A stretch of 64,000 nt of DNA from DASZIT01 sp052143315 (GCA_052143315.1 JBKQTE010000031.1:1-64000); one strand, 5' to 3'; positions 1 through 9,667 are shown, counted from the stretch's first letter. Numbers and translations: made by a program. Notes: generated by a model from the sequence alone, not told the origin.

Positions 1-1
1 A

Positions 2-165
2 CCGTGGTCGGTCCTGGCAGGGCTGCTGGTCGGCGGAGCTGCGTCGCTCGGCTGCAGCGCTACCCACCCGTCATCGACACCTCCCGACCCGACGCCGAGC
101 TCAGCGTCGACCCCCAGGGGAACCCCCGTCGCCGGGAGCGTGACGGTTGCCGAACGTGGCGAGGT
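2..165 (+). other. Lipoprotein-like N-terminal fragment, probably broken
   Basis: From base 2 the plus strand reads a hydrophobic stretch ending in a lipobox-like SLGC, followed by a Ser/Thr/Pro-rich linker, the usual look of an exported lipoprotein. The start codon lies outside the window. The frame stays open to about 514, but from 166 on it runs antisense to a more convincing minus-strand gene and loses any protein-like character. The likely reading is a lipoprotein gene whose 3' part was lost or replaced near 150-166. A chance open frame in GC-rich DNA is the alternative. Confidence 0.3.
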
Positions 166-417
166 TCAACGGTGGAGGGGCGAACCGAGCCACGGCACAG
201 CCTGTTCGGCCGCCTCGGTGGCCAGTGCCTCCGTCGAGAACTGGCGACCGGAGAAGTACTCGATCTGGGTCCAGGCCCCCATGTCCTCGGGGTCTCTGCG
301 GAACTCTTCGAAGCCGAAGCTCCCGTCGGGACGCCGGAAGATGTCGACGCACCTGTCGGCCTCGCGGTTCTGGCGGCTGGCGAGCACGGTCCAAGACCTG
401 TCCAGGCGTGCCGACAT
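166..417 (-). CDS. Small conserved hypothetical protein (83 aa)
   Basis: No function is known to me. The 83-residue product has a compact, soluble-looking sequence with the core CVDIFRRPDGSFGFEEFRRD followed by a Trp and an aromatic/Gly motif. This resembles short uncharacterised proteins of about 75-85 aa found sporadically in bacteria. The frame is open back to 534, but the ATG at 417 gives the family-like N-terminus MSARLDRSW. It is the last gene of a minus-strand trio with the zinc-ribbon and 48-aa genes. Its codon use is less GC-biased than that of the long genes in the window, so transfer is possible. Confidence 0.55.
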   Translation of the reverse strand: MSARLDRSWTVLASRQNREADRCVDIFRRPDGSFGFEEFRRDPEDMGAWTQIEYFSGRQFSTEALATEAAEQAVPWLGSPLHR

Positions 418-478
418 GATCGAAACGGTATTCGGTCCAACTGCGCACCGCACCGTTCGGCGAGTACGCATGTGGGCG

Positions 479-646
479 CTACGAGGCCCGAAGGTGGCGG
501 AAGTCGGCGTCTGACCAGTCGCCGTTGCAGACACTGCATCGCCAGCTCAACCCATTGCCGGAGATCCGAGCTGAGCGCACGATCAGCTTCGGCACCTCCT
601 GCGACCCGCAGTGGGGGCAGATTCGAAACACTTCAGGATCGCTCAT
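479..646 (-). CDS. Small zinc-ribbon protein (55 aa)
   Basis: A 55-aa product with two Cys pairs, CPHC at residues 10-13 and CSVC at 37-40, spaced as in a zinc ribbon, with Trp residues next to the second knuckle. Such ribbons bind one zinc and usually contact nucleic acid or a partner protein; the specific role is unknown. Its ATG overlaps the stop of the upstream 48-aa gene as ATGA, which supports translation of both. It is short enough to be missed by length-filtered gene calling. The ordered cysteines and the coupling make it more credible than most short ORFs. Confidence 0.65.
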   Translation of the reverse strand: MSDPEVFRICPHCGSQEVPKLIVRSARISGNGLSWRCSVCNGDWSDADFRHLRAS

Positions 647-789
647 TCGCCGACCTCCGACTCGGTGGCTGTGTGCTGCTCTGGACCTCTCTGAACAGAA
701 TCGACAGTAGCGCCGGGATCTTTAGCAATCTGGTCACCCGAGCGGTACTCCACGACGACCGCCGGCTCTGAGATCGTGGCGCGATCCAT
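643..789 (-). CDS. Hypothetical protein, 48 aa, first gene of the small-gene trio
   Basis: A 48-residue acidic, soluble-looking product (starts MDRATISEPAVVVEYRSG) with no recognisable domain. Its TGA overlaps the ATG of the zinc-ribbon gene by 4 bp, which is the main reason to accept it. Third codon positions are less GC-rich than in the large genes around it. No strong Shine-Dalgarno sequence is visible upstream. About 40 bp separate its start from the end of the epoxide-hydrolase-like gene on the same strand. Confidence 0.45.
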   Translation of the reverse strand: MDRATISEPAVVVEYRSGDQIAKDPGATVDSVQRGPEQHTATESEVGE

Positions 790-831
790 GCATTCAGGGC
801 CAGAGCCGAGCACCGGTCCGACCGGCGCCGG

Positions 832-1644
832 TCAGCGGGGGAGGAAGTCCGTCAGGAGCTCGTTGACGGCGTCGGGCGCCTCGAGCTGCATCCAGTGGCC
901 CGGTCCTTCCATGCGCTCGTAGCGCCATGGACCGTCCACGTTGTCGGCGGATCGGGTCATCTGGCCCTCGGTGAGTGCGAAGTCACCCGTGCTCCACACC
1001 CCCATGGTCGGTGCCTGCACCGCCGGGAACTCGAGACCCGGACCCACGTACGACTCGGGTGGGACGTTGGCCCGGTACCAGTTGAGCGCCGGGGTGAGCG
1101 AACCGTTGGCCTCCAGTTCGGCGATGACGGCGTCGGCGTCGGGGTGACGGCCCCAGCGGCGGAAGTTGCCCCAGTCGTCGTCCGACAGCCACTGTTCGGC
1201 GACGCCGGGGAACTGGAACAACAGCATGTACCACGACTTCTCGTACTGCTCGAAGCCGTCGGAGCGGAAGGTGGCCGGGTGCCCGACCGACAGGGCGACC
1301 AAGTGGTCGACCCGGTCGGGCACGAACGACCCCATCACCCAGGTGGCTGCCGCGCCCCAGTCGTGGCCCACGATGTGCGCCCGCTCGACGCCGACGTCGT
1401 CGAGCACGGCCGTGATGTCGCCGGCCAGGGCCAGCAGGCCGTAGGCCTCGGCCCCATCAGGCTTGTCGGAAGCGCCATAGCCCCGCATGTCGGGCACGAT
1501 CACCTGGAAACCCTCCGCTGACAGCGCCGGCACCTGGTTACGCCACATCCGGCCCGAATCGGGGAACCCGTGCAGCAGCAGGACGGGCCGGCCATCGCCG
1601 GTCACCTCGTAGTGGATCCCCACCCCGTCGTTCTCGGTCCTCAT
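832..1644 (-). CDS. Alpha/beta hydrolase, epoxide hydrolase-like
   Basis: A cytoplasmic alpha/beta-hydrolase of 270 aa, the usual length for soluble epoxide hydrolases and haloalkane dehalogenases. Visible elements are the oxyanion motif HGFP (25-28), the nucleophile elbow GHDWG with Asp95, an acidic residue in STGD (Asp221) and the catalytic His250 in GPGHW. An Asp nucleophile in HDWG points to epoxide hydrolase or dehalogenase chemistry rather than a serine esterase. The cap segment SWYM carries a Tyr where epoxide hydrolases place a ring-opening Tyr. The ATG overlaps the stop of the upstream small membrane protein by 4 bp, so the two are probably one operon. The substrate cannot be told. 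Confidence 0.88.
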   Translation of the reverse strand: MRTENDGVGIHYEVTGDGRPVLLLHGFPDSGRMWRNQVPALSAEGFQVIVPDMRGYGASDKPDGAEAYGLLALAGDITAVLDDVGVERAHIVGHDWGAAATWVMGSFVPDRVDHLVALSVGHPATFRSDGFEQYEKSWYMLLFQFPGVAEQWLSDDDWGNFRRWGRHPDADAVIAELEANGSLTPALNWYRANVPPESYVGPGLEFPAVQAPTMGVWSTGDFALTEGQMTRSADNVDGPWRYERMEGPGHWMQLEAPDAVNELLTDFLPR

Positions 1645-1883
1645 GGCGGCTCCTTGCGATCGACCTCGCCGGTCGAGGCGCGCACCAGAAGTGTTCCAGA
1701 CGACACCGGTCGGGACACCCTCCGGTCGGGGTTGGTCGGCACCGGCGGCCAGGTGTCGCCGGTGATGGCGGGGAACACCCGGCCGTCACCGGCGGAACGT
1801 CCGGCCAGGAGTCGGCCCACCACCGCGGCCACGGTGGCGACAAGGGCCAGCCTCAGCGCCCATCGAAGAAGGGTTCTCGACAT
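1641..1883 (-). CDS. Small single-pass membrane protein (80 aa)
   Basis: An 80-aa product with one N-terminal hydrophobic helix (about residues 8-27, LALVATVAAVVGRLLAG) after a basic start, then a polar Pro/Arg-rich tail. It may be a membrane-anchored accessory protein or an uncleaved signal anchor; no family is recognised. Its TGA overlaps the ATG of the epoxide-hydrolase-like gene, so it is translationally coupled to that enzyme. The hexamer TAGTGT ends 6 bp before its ATG, which suggests the operon starts here with little or no leader. Confidence 0.6.
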   Translation of the reverse strand: MSRTLLRWALRLALVATVAAVVGRLLAGRSAGDGRVFPAITGDTWPPVPTNPDRRVSRPVSSGTLLVRASTGEVDRKEPP

Positions 1884-1889
1884 CCCCTC

Positions 1890-1895
1890 ACACTA
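1890..1895 (-). promoter_or_regulatory. -10-like TAGTGT before the hydrolase operon
   Basis: A TANNNT hexamer lies 6 bp upstream of the ATG at 1883. The same spacing recurs at several other first genes in this window and fits a leaderless transcript. The GAGGGG between hexamer and start could instead act as a close Shine-Dalgarno sequence. Confidence 0.45.
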
Positions 1896-1945
1896 ACGGG
1901 GGGCGTGATCGGGCCCGTTGGGCGCCAATTGACCTCCTCGAGTGG

Positions 1946-1999
1946 TCAGGTCACGCCGCAGCGTGCTGATTTCGAGAAAATCTGGACAATCGTTTGCAT
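1946..1999 (-). CDS. Possible 17-aa leader-type ORF in a 250-bp gap
   Basis: The 1884-2133 gap between leuD and the hydrolase operon holds a 17-codon ORF (MQTIVQIFSKSARCGVT). It is preceded by a strong Shine-Dalgarno sequence, GGAGGA, 6 nt before the ATG. Its codons are much more AT-rich than the surroundings. It lies downstream of leuD and upstream of the small membrane protein on the same strand, so it could be a leader or regulatory peptide. The peptide has no run of one amino acid that would suggest classical attenuation. Nothing else recognisable was seen in the gap. Confidence 0.25.
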   Translation of the reverse strand: MQTIVQIFSKSARCGVT

Positions 2000-2133
2000 C
2001 TTGTCCTCCGGGGAAGAAATCTGTGGAGGTCGGCGGGGGGAAAGACCCGACGGCCATGGTCCCCTGAGCCTCCCAGCGCCGCCCATCTCCCCTGCCCCTC
2101 GCGATGGTCGGCGCTGGTGGCCGGGGGCACCGC

Positions 2134-2726
2134 TCAGCGGGTGGTGGGAAGCCAACCCGGTCGGGTGGTCTCGTAGGAGGCGATCTCGTCCTCGTACCGC
2201 AGAGTGAGACCGATGTCGTCCCACCCGTTGATCAGCCGTTCCCGGGTGAACTCGTCGAGGGGGAAGGTCGTCTCGATGCCGGCCGCCGGGGCACCCACGG
2301 TGCCGCCGGCCACGTCGATGGTGATCTCTAGCGACGGGTCGGCCTCTACCGCGTCGAGTAGCGCCCGGCCGGCCTCGGGGCTCACCTGCACCGGTACCAG
2401 ACCGGCCTTGGTGCAGTTGTTGCGGAAGATGTCGGCGAACCGTGACGAGATGACGGCGCGGAACCCGTAGTCCTGCAGGGCCCAGACGGCGTGCTCCCGT
2501 GAGGAGCCGGTGCCGAAGTTGGCCCCTGCCACCAAAATGGTGGCCCCGGCGTACTCCTCGCGATTGAGCACGAAGTCGCGGTCGTCGCGCCACTCGGCGA
2601 ACAGGCCGGCACCGAACCCCGTGCGCTCCACCCGCTTCAGCCAGTCCGACGGGATGATCTGGTCGGTGTCGACGTCCGACCGGTCGAGCGGCACGGCGCG
2701 ACCGGTGACGACGGTCACGGCTTCCA

Positions 2727-2727
<1 letters not shown>
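2134..2727 (-). CDS. leuD: 3-isopropylmalate dehydratase small subunit
   Basis: The small (swivel-domain) subunit of isopropylmalate isomerase, which converts 2- to 3-isopropylmalate in leucine synthesis as a LeuC-LeuD heterodimer in the cytoplasm. The 197-aa length is typical. Family motifs include DTDQIIPSDWL near residue 20 and the substrate-contact loop FGTGSSREHA near residue 71. The ATG at 2727 overlaps the leuC stop (ATGA). Reading the same frame further upstream gives only Arg/Pro-rich shadow sequence, so this start is secure. Confidence 0.95.
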
Positions 2728-4139
<1,412 letters not shown>

Positions 4140-4144
4140 CGGGC

Positions 4145-4630
4145 TCAGCCCCCCACCGAGACGATCTCGACCCGCAAGGTCCCGCCGGGCGCCGCGTAGT
4201 CCACGGTGTCGCCGGCGGAGTGGCCGATCAACGCCTGGCCGAGCGGGGAGCCGGGGGAGACGACGGTCAGGTCGCCCTGGCGCTCCTCGATGGAGCCCAC
4301 GAAGAACTGCTGGGTGTCGTCCTCGTCGTCGCCCTCGTAGCGGAGGGTGACCACCGACCCCTGCGCCACAGTGCCGTCGGAGGGGGTCCCGCCGTCGACC
4401 ACCTCGGCGTGCTTCAGCATCGCCTGGAGCTGGCGGATTCGGGCCTCCATCTTTCCCTGGCTGTCCTTGGCGGCGTGGTAGTCGCCGTTCTCCTTCAGGT
4501 CGCCGAGGGCGCGGGCCGCCTCGATGGCGTGGGCGATCTCCACCCGCCCGCGGGTGGTCAGGTCCTCCAGCTCCGCCTGGAGCCGTTCGTAGGTGTCACG
4601 GGTGAGCTGGGTCGCAGAGGTGTCGCTCAT
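4145..4630 (-). CDS. greA: Transcription elongation factor GreA
   Basis: A 161-aa GreA, which rescues backtracked RNA polymerase by stimulating transcript cleavage in the secondary channel. The N-terminal coiled coil carries the family segment GDLKENGDYHAAKDSQGKME (about residues 43-62) with the acidic tip residues, and the C-terminal FKBP-like domain includes VVSPGSPLGQALIGHSAGD. The ATG at 4630 gives the standard family length; a longer frame exists upstream but is not protein-like. It shares a strand with leuCD, with a 5-bp gap. Confidence 0.95.
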   Translation of the reverse strand: MSDTSATQLTRDTYERLQAELEDLTTRGRVEIAHAIEAARALGDLKENGDYHAAKDSQGKMEARIRQLQAMLKHAEVVDGGTPSDGTVAQGSVVTLRYEGDDEDDTQQFFVGSIEERQGDLTVVSPGSPLGQALIGHSAGDTVDYAAPGGTLRVEIVSVGG

Positions 4631-4756
4631 GGCGTCCCAGGCTAACGGCTGCGAGGGGCGTTGCCGTCCCGTCGCCGCCCCCGCCCGGGGCGCCGGACGG
4701 GACAGGCCGGCCGATGGCAGACTCTCTGCCCACAAGGTGAGACGAGGGGTCGAGAC

Positions 4757-5890
4757 GTGGCCGACGTACAGGGGAGCTGGGACAAGCAGTACGACGGGGT
4801 GGCCGCCACACTGGCCGCCAGCCTCGACCGCGGTACCGACGTCGGCGCCTCGGTGGCCGTGCTGGTCGGCGGCGAACCGGTGGTGGACATCTGGGGCGGC
4901 TTCGCCGACGAGGCCCGTACCACGCCCTGGGAGCGGGACACCATCACCAATGTCTGGTCGACGACCAAGACGATGACGTTCGTGTGTGCGCTGATGCTCG
5001 CCGATCGCGGCCAGCTCGACTTCCACGCCCCGGTGGCCAACTACTGGCCGGAGTTCGCCGCCGGTGGGAAGGAGGCCGTGGAGGTCCGCCACCTGATGGG
5101 GCACACCGCCGGCCTGCCCGGGTGGACCGAGCCGCTCCGCTCCGAGGAGCTGGCCGACTGGGACCGGTGCACGTCGCTGCTGGCCGCTCAGGAGCCGTGG
5201 TGGGAGCCGGGGACCGCTTCCGGCTACCACGCCGTGACCCAGGGCTACCTGATCGGCGAGGTCGTTCGTCGCATCACCGGCCGGTCGATCGGGACCTTCT
5301 TCGCCGACGAGGTGGCCGGGCCGCTCGGTGCCGACTTCCACATCGGGCTACCCGAGGAGGAGGACCGGCGGGTGTCGTTGGTGATCCCGCCGCCGGCCAT
5401 CGACCTCGCCGCGCTGCAGCCGACCGAGTACGCCCTGCGGGCGCTGGCCAACCCGCCCATGGATGCCTGGCTGAGCCACCAGGATTGGTGGCGCCGGGCG
5501 GAGATCCCGGCGGCCAACGGGCACGGGAACGCCCGTTCGGTGGCCACCGTCCAGTCGGTCATCGCCGGCCGGGGCGCGGCCCGGGGGACGCGGCTGCTGT
5601 CCGAGGAAGGGTGCCGCCCCATCTTCGAGGAGCAGGCCAACGGGACGGACCTGGTGCTCGGGACGCCGATCCGCTTCGGCATGGGGTACGGCCTGGGCAA
5701 CGAACTGGTGCCGCTCGGTCCGGCCGCCTGCTACTGGGGCGGCTACGGCGGGTCCATCGTGGTCATCGACCAGGAGACCGACCTTACCGTCGCCTACGTG
5801 ATGAACCGGATGGAGAGCGGGCTGGTGGGCGATCTGCGAGGGGCGAGCCTGGTGGCCGCCGCCGTGCAGGGGCTGGTCAACGGCAGCTAG
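4757..5890 (+). CDS. Serine hydrolase of the beta-lactamase (class C/esterase) family
   Basis: A 377-aa member of the beta-lactamase/D-Ala-D-Ala carboxypeptidase-like esterase group (EstB-type). The SxxK nucleophile motif is STTK in VWSTTKTMT, with a downstream Tyr motif in SGYHAVTQGY and a Gly-rich YGGS in the position of the third motif. There is no signal peptide, so it is probably a cytoplasmic esterase rather than a true beta-lactamase. The GTG at 4757 follows an AGACGAGGGG Shine-Dalgarno-like stretch; upstream sequence in frame is not protein-like. It is divergent from greA, and its substrate is unknown. Confidence 0.85.
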   Translation: MADVQGSWDKQYDGVAATLAASLDRGTDVGASVAVLVGGEPVVDIWGGFADEARTTPWERDTITNVWSTTKTMTFVCALMLADRGQLDFHAPVANYWPEFAAGGKEAVEVRHLMGHTAGLPGWTEPLRSEELADWDRCTSLLAAQEPWWEPGTASGYHAVTQGYLIGEVVRRITGRSIGTFFADEVAGPLGADFHIGLPEEEDRRVSLVIPPPAIDLAALQPTEYALRALANPPMDAWLSHQDWWRRAEIPAANGHGNARSVATVQSVIAGRGAARGTRLLSEEGCRPIFEEQANGTDLVLGTPIRFGMGYGLGNELVPLGPAACYWGGYGGSIVVIDQETDLTVAYVMNRMESGLVGDLRGASLVAAAVQGLVNGS

Positions 5891-5946
5891 GCGGGCGGTT
5901 CAGGTGACCCGGACGTGCGGCCCCGGGACGGTCGGCCGCCCGTGGC

Positions 5947-7359
5947 TCAATGGACGGGGTCGGCGGCGACGGTCCCGGCGGTGATGGCGTCGACCAGGGC
6001 CCGGTGGTCCCGCTGGTTCTGATCGGCGTAGGTGCCGGCGAACCTGGTCAGGGAGCGGTCGATGGCGTCCCCGGAGCCGAGATAGGCGGCGATGGCGATG
6101 GCGTCGCCCGACCTGGCATGGGCGCGGGCCAGCGTCCAGGCGCACATCTCCCCGTAGATCCCCAGTACCTTCGGTGGCATGCCGTCGACGTCGGCCGACG
6201 CCTTCCAGTCCCACAGCTGGCGCATGTAGAAGTCGCGCGAGGAGCCGTCGGGCCCCACCGCCCGGTGCCACCCGAGCAGGACGTCGCTGGCCGCCTGCAT
6301 CAGCCTTTGGCCCTCGACCACCCGCTGCCCGTGGTTGGTGAAGCGGCTCTTGCCCACGAACGGCTCCAGTACCGAGGCATCCGCCTCCTTCACCTGCAGG
6401 AACAGCGGGTCGCCCGTGTCCCGGCCGACGAACAGCGCCACCCAGCACCGGGTGCCCACGCTGCCCACCCCGACCACCTTGCGGGCCAGGTGCGAGTACC
6501 GGTAGGTCTCGAGCAGGTGGCGACGGTCGCCCTGGAGGGTGCGGCGGTAGGCCCGCAGCGACGTGCGGACAGCGTCCTCGACCTTCCACGCCTCGGCGTC
6601 GGAGAAGAGCTCCTCCACCGGTACCAGCAGCGGTGGGTCGCTGAGGAACCGCAGCTCGCCGTCGACCGAGTGGGTCAGCTTGGCCGACGCCTTCAGCCGG
6701 TCCTTGGTCTCCGCCTTGGCGGCGACGCGGCTGAGGTTCTCGAGCACGCCGGCGCCGACCTCGGCTCCCCAGCGGGCCTTGATCCCCTCGCCGTCGAGCT
6801 TGGCGTACCAGATGTCGAGGTTGTGCATCCCGGCGAACTCCGACATCGCCTGGCGGTACTGGCGGGCGGCCTGCCCGATGATGGTGGCACGCTGGCCGTC
6901 GCTGCAGCCCCGCGACCGGGCGGCGATCTCGACGCTGGCCACCAGGCGCTTCAGGTCCCACTCGAAGGGCCCCCGGGTCGTCTCGTCGAAGTCGTTGACG
7001 TCGAAGACCAGGTCGCGCTCGGGGGAGGCGAACCCGCCGAAGTTGGCCAGGTGGGCGTCGCCGCACAGCTGCACGACGAGCCCGGTGTCGGCGGCGGCGG
7101 CCAGGTCGCCGGCCATCACCGCCGCCGCGCCACGGAAGAAGGCGAACGGGCTGGCGGCCATCCGCCCGTAGCGGATGGGCAGCAGCGACTGCTCGCGAGC
7201 CACCGCCTGGCGCTCGAGGATGCCCAACGGGTCGCGAGGGGTGGCGTCCGGCGACCACTCGGCATGGTCCGAACGCTTCAGGCGCGACCGGGCCTGCCGG
7301 CCGGCGACGGCCCGGTCCTCGGGGGTCAGGTACTCGGTGAGCCGGGCGGTGGGGCTCAC
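5947..7359 (-). CDS. DUF2252 family protein
   Basis: A 470-aa protein matching the DUF2252 family, common in actinobacteria and of unknown function. Recognisable family segments are FFRGAAAVMA, CGDAHLANFGGF and FDVNDFDETTRGPFEWDLKRL; the GDAHLxNFG and DFD motifs recall aminoglycoside-phosphotransferase/kinase-like folds. It is soluble with no signal peptide. The GTG start at 7359 gives the family-like N-terminus. It is transcribed divergently from gadB across a 289-bp gap. A kinase-like activity is inference from the motifs only. Confidence 0.88.
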   Translation of the reverse strand: MSPTARLTEYLTPEDRAVAGRQARSRLKRSDHAEWSPDATPRDPLGILERQAVAREQSLLPIRYGRMAASPFAFFRGAAAVMAGDLAAAADTGLVVQLCGDAHLANFGGFASPERDLVFDVNDFDETTRGPFEWDLKRLVASVEIAARSRGCSDGQRATIIGQAARQYRQAMSEFAGMHNLDIWYAKLDGEGIKARWGAEVGAGVLENLSRVAAKAETKDRLKASAKLTHSVDGELRFLSDPPLLVPVEELFSDAEAWKVEDAVRTSLRAYRRTLQGDRRHLLETYRYSHLARKVVGVGSVGTRCWVALFVGRDTGDPLFLQVKEADASVLEPFVGKSRFTNHGQRVVEGQRLMQAASDVLLGWHRAVGPDGSSRDFYMRQLWDWKASADVDGMPPKVLGIYGEMCAWTLARAHARSGDAIAIAAYLGSGDAIDRSLTRFAGTYADQNQRDHRALVDAITAGTVAADPVH

Positions 7360-7561
7360 CGAACCGCCCCGTGCCGCCCCAGCCGTCGGCTTCCCACGTC
7401 ACGGCCCTGCGCCTCTGCGTCCATCGCTGCCCCCATCGGCCGGACCCCCACGGTCCGACGGCTTCGCCGTCCGACCGGTGGAGGTGTCGAGGAGGATCAT
7501 CGTAGACAGCCGACCGTCGCGGATGGAGGGGAAGCCGGCCGGCACGACCGGTGCGGCTGCC

Positions 7562-7567
7562 CTAGGG
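7562..7567 (+). promoter_or_regulatory. -10-like TAGGGT upstream of glutamate decarboxylase
   Basis: The 289-bp divergent gap 7360-7648 holds no convincing gene. TAGGGT at 7562-7567 fits the actinobacterial -10 consensus TANNNT and lies about 80 bp before the gad start, leaving a leader that ends in a good Shine-Dalgarno sequence (ACGGGAGG). No clear -35 element was recognised. Confidence 0.35.
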
Positions 7568-7648
7568 TCGCGTCGGTCGGGCGGCCCCGCCGTCACGACG
7601 TCGGGCGGGGGATCGGCAAGGACGGTCCCCATCAACGGGAGGTCGACC

Positions 7649-9049
7649 ATGCCGCTGCACGAACGAATCAAGGTCCGGGCCCAGCTCAACGACTCGCTGT
7701 TCGCCTCCAAGGCGCTCCGGGCCGAGTTACCCAAGTACCGGTTCCCGGCCCACGAGACGGTGCCGGAGATAGCCGCCGAGGCCATCGAGGACGAGCTCCT
7801 CCTGGACGGCAACTCCCTGCAGAACCTGGCCACCTTCTGCCAGACCTGGGAGGAGCCCCAGGTCCACCGGCTCATGGACCTGTCCATGAACAAGAACCTG
7901 ATGGACAAGGACGAGTACCCCCAGTCGGCGGAGATCGAGCGGCGGTGCGTGCACATGCTGGCCGACCTCTGGAGCGCCCCCGACTCCGCCAACACCGTCG
8001 GCGCCTCGACCATCGGCTCGTCGGAGGCGTGCATGCTGGCCGGCCTGGCCGCCAAGTGGCGATGGCGGGCAGAGCGGGAGGCCGCCGGCCTTCCCACCGA
8101 CAAGCCCAACATGGTGTGCGGCCCGGTCCAGGTGGTGTGGCACAAGTTCGCCCGCTACTGGGACGTCGAGATGCGTGAGATCCCCATGGCCCCCGGCAGG
8201 TACTGCATGGAGCCCGAGCAGATGCTCGAGCTGATCGACGAGAACACCATGCTGGTGGTGCCTACCTTCGGGGTGACCTACACCGGCGCCTACGAGCCGG
8301 TGCTCGAGCTGTCACAGGCGCTCGACCGGCTGCAGTCCGACAAGGGGTGGGACGTGGACCTCCACGTCGACGGGGCCAGCGGCGCCTTCCTGGCCCCCTT
8401 CGTCGCCCCCGAGGTCGAGTTCGACTTCCGGATCCCCCGGGTGAAGTCGATCAGTACCTCCGGCCACAAGTTCGGCCTCGCCCCCCTCGGCGTGGGCTGG
8501 GTGGTGTGGCGGGACGTCGCCGAGCTCCCCGAGGGGCTGATCTTCCACGTCACCTACCTGGGGGGCGATATGCCCGACTTCCAGATCAACTTCTCGCGCC
8601 CGGCCGGGCAGATCATCGCCCAGTACTACGACTTCATCCGGCTCGGCCGCGACGGCTACGCCCGGGTGCACCAGGCCTGCTACGACACCGGGGCCTGGCT
8701 GGCCAAGGAGATCCTCAAGCTCGGGCCCTTCGAGCTGCTGTGCGAGAGCACGCCGTCCACCGGCATCCCGGCCGTCACCTGGCGGATCAAGGAGGGCGAG
8801 GACCCGGGCTTCACCCTCTACGACCTGGCCGACCGGCTCCGGGTACGGGGGTGGCAGGTGCCGGCCTACCCGCTGACCGGCTCGGTCTCCGGGGTGACCG
8901 TCCAGAGGGTCCTGGTCCGCCAGGGCCTCGACCGCGACATGGCCTCGATCCTGCTCGCCGACTTCGCCGCCTCGGTGGCCCACTTCGACAAGCACCCGGT
9001 GTCGGTGGCCATGAGCCCCGAGGAGGCCGGGGGCTTCAACCACCTGTAG
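7649..9049 (+). CDS. gadB: Glutamate decarboxylase, PLP-dependent
   Basis: Decarboxylates L-glutamate to GABA, consuming a proton; usually part of acid tolerance or GABA metabolism. The 466-aa length matches bacterial GadA/GadB. The PLP lysine is Lys274 in SISTSGHKFGLAPLG, and DLHVDGASGAF contains the Asp that pairs with the pyridine nitrogen. The early segments DEYPQSAEIE and TIGSSEACMLAG are family hallmarks. ATG 7649 has GGGAGG at good spacing. No GABA antiporter gene is adjacent, so an acid-resistance role is not supported by context. Confidence 0.95.
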   Translation: MPLHERIKVRAQLNDSLFASKALRAELPKYRFPAHETVPEIAAEAIEDELLLDGNSLQNLATFCQTWEEPQVHRLMDLSMNKNLMDKDEYPQSAEIERRCVHMLADLWSAPDSANTVGASTIGSSEACMLAGLAAKWRWRAEREAAGLPTDKPNMVCGPVQVVWHKFARYWDVEMREIPMAPGRYCMEPEQMLELIDENTMLVVPTFGVTYTGAYEPVLELSQALDRLQSDKGWDVDLHVDGASGAFLAPFVAPEVEFDFRIPRVKSISTSGHKFGLAPLGVGWVVWRDVAELPEGLIFHVTYLGGDMPDFQINFSRPAGQIIAQYYDFIRLGRDGYARVHQACYDTGAWLAKEILKLGPFELLCESTPSTGIPAVTWRIKEGEDPGFTLYDLADRLRVRGWQVPAYPLTGSVSGVTVQRVLVRQGLDRDMASILLADFAASVAHFDKHPVSVAMSPEEAGGFNHL

Positions 9050-9127
9050 GCCCCAGCGGCGGGTACATCCCGCGCACCGGCGGGCTCGCCATCGAAGCCC
9101 ACGCCGCCGCCGGGCTCCCGCCAGGCC

Positions 9128-9133
9128 TACAAT
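9128..9133 (+). promoter_or_regulatory. -10-like TACAAT in the gap before the SHOCT protein
   Basis: The 216-bp gap 9050-9265 contains no gene. TACAAT matches the TANNNT -10 consensus well and lies about 130 bp before the next start. A second weaker candidate, CATACT near 9209, lies closer. Confidence 0.3.
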
Positions 9134-9265
9134 GCATCGCCGCCCACATCCGGCCGGTCCGGCTGGAGTGCCGGGCGGTGGCAGGTTCAACGTCGCTCGA
9201 CCACCACATACTGTCCGGGCTCCCAACTCTCCCGGGTCGCAGTCCTACCAAGGGGGTTCCCCACC

Positions 9266-9667
9266 ATGCTCGCGTCTTCGTACCCGCTGCTCGACGTCTT
9301 TTGGACGATGCTCGAGTTCTTCCTGTTCTTCATCTGGATCTGGCTGCTGATCATGGTGTTCTCCGACATCTTCCGCAGTCACGACATGGGCGGCTGGGCC
9401 AAAGCGCTGTGGTCGATCTTCATCATCATCTTCCCGTTCCTGGGCGTCTTCATCTACCTGATCGCCCGCGGCTCGAGCATGCACGAGCGTGCGGCCAAGC
9501 AGGCCCTGGCACAGCAGCAGGCGTTCGACGCCTACATCCGCCAGACCGCCGGTTCCAGCGGTGGAGCCAACACCGCCGACCAGCTGGTCAAGCTGGCCGA
9601 GCTGAAGAGCCGGGGTGTGCTGACCGACGCCGAGTTCGAGGCACAGAAGGCCAAGATCCTGGGCTGA
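9266..9667 (+). CDS. Membrane protein with PLDc_N-like segment and C-terminal SHOCT domain
   Basis: A 133-aa protein with two transmembrane helices (about residues 12-32 and 44-64), the second ending FLGVFIYLIARG as in the phospholipase D N-terminal (PLDc_N) membrane segment. A short linker follows, then a C-terminal SHOCT motif, LVKLAELKSRGVLTDAEFEAQK. SHOCT domains are short oligomerisation-type helices found on many actinobacterial membrane proteins; the function is unknown. ATG 9266 is preceded by AAGGGGG. Confidence 0.75.
   Translation: MLASSYPLLDVFWTMLEFFLFFIWIWLLIMVFSDIFRSHDMGGWAKALWSIFIIIFPFLGVFIYLIARGSSMHERAAKQALAQQQAFDAYIRQTAGSSGGANTADQLVKLAELKSRGVLTDAEFEAQKAKILG

Noticed and set aside
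140..514. Plus-strand continuation of the lipoprotein-like frame
   Set aside because: It is antisense to the 83-aa and zinc-ribbon genes, with no protein-like pattern after about 165.
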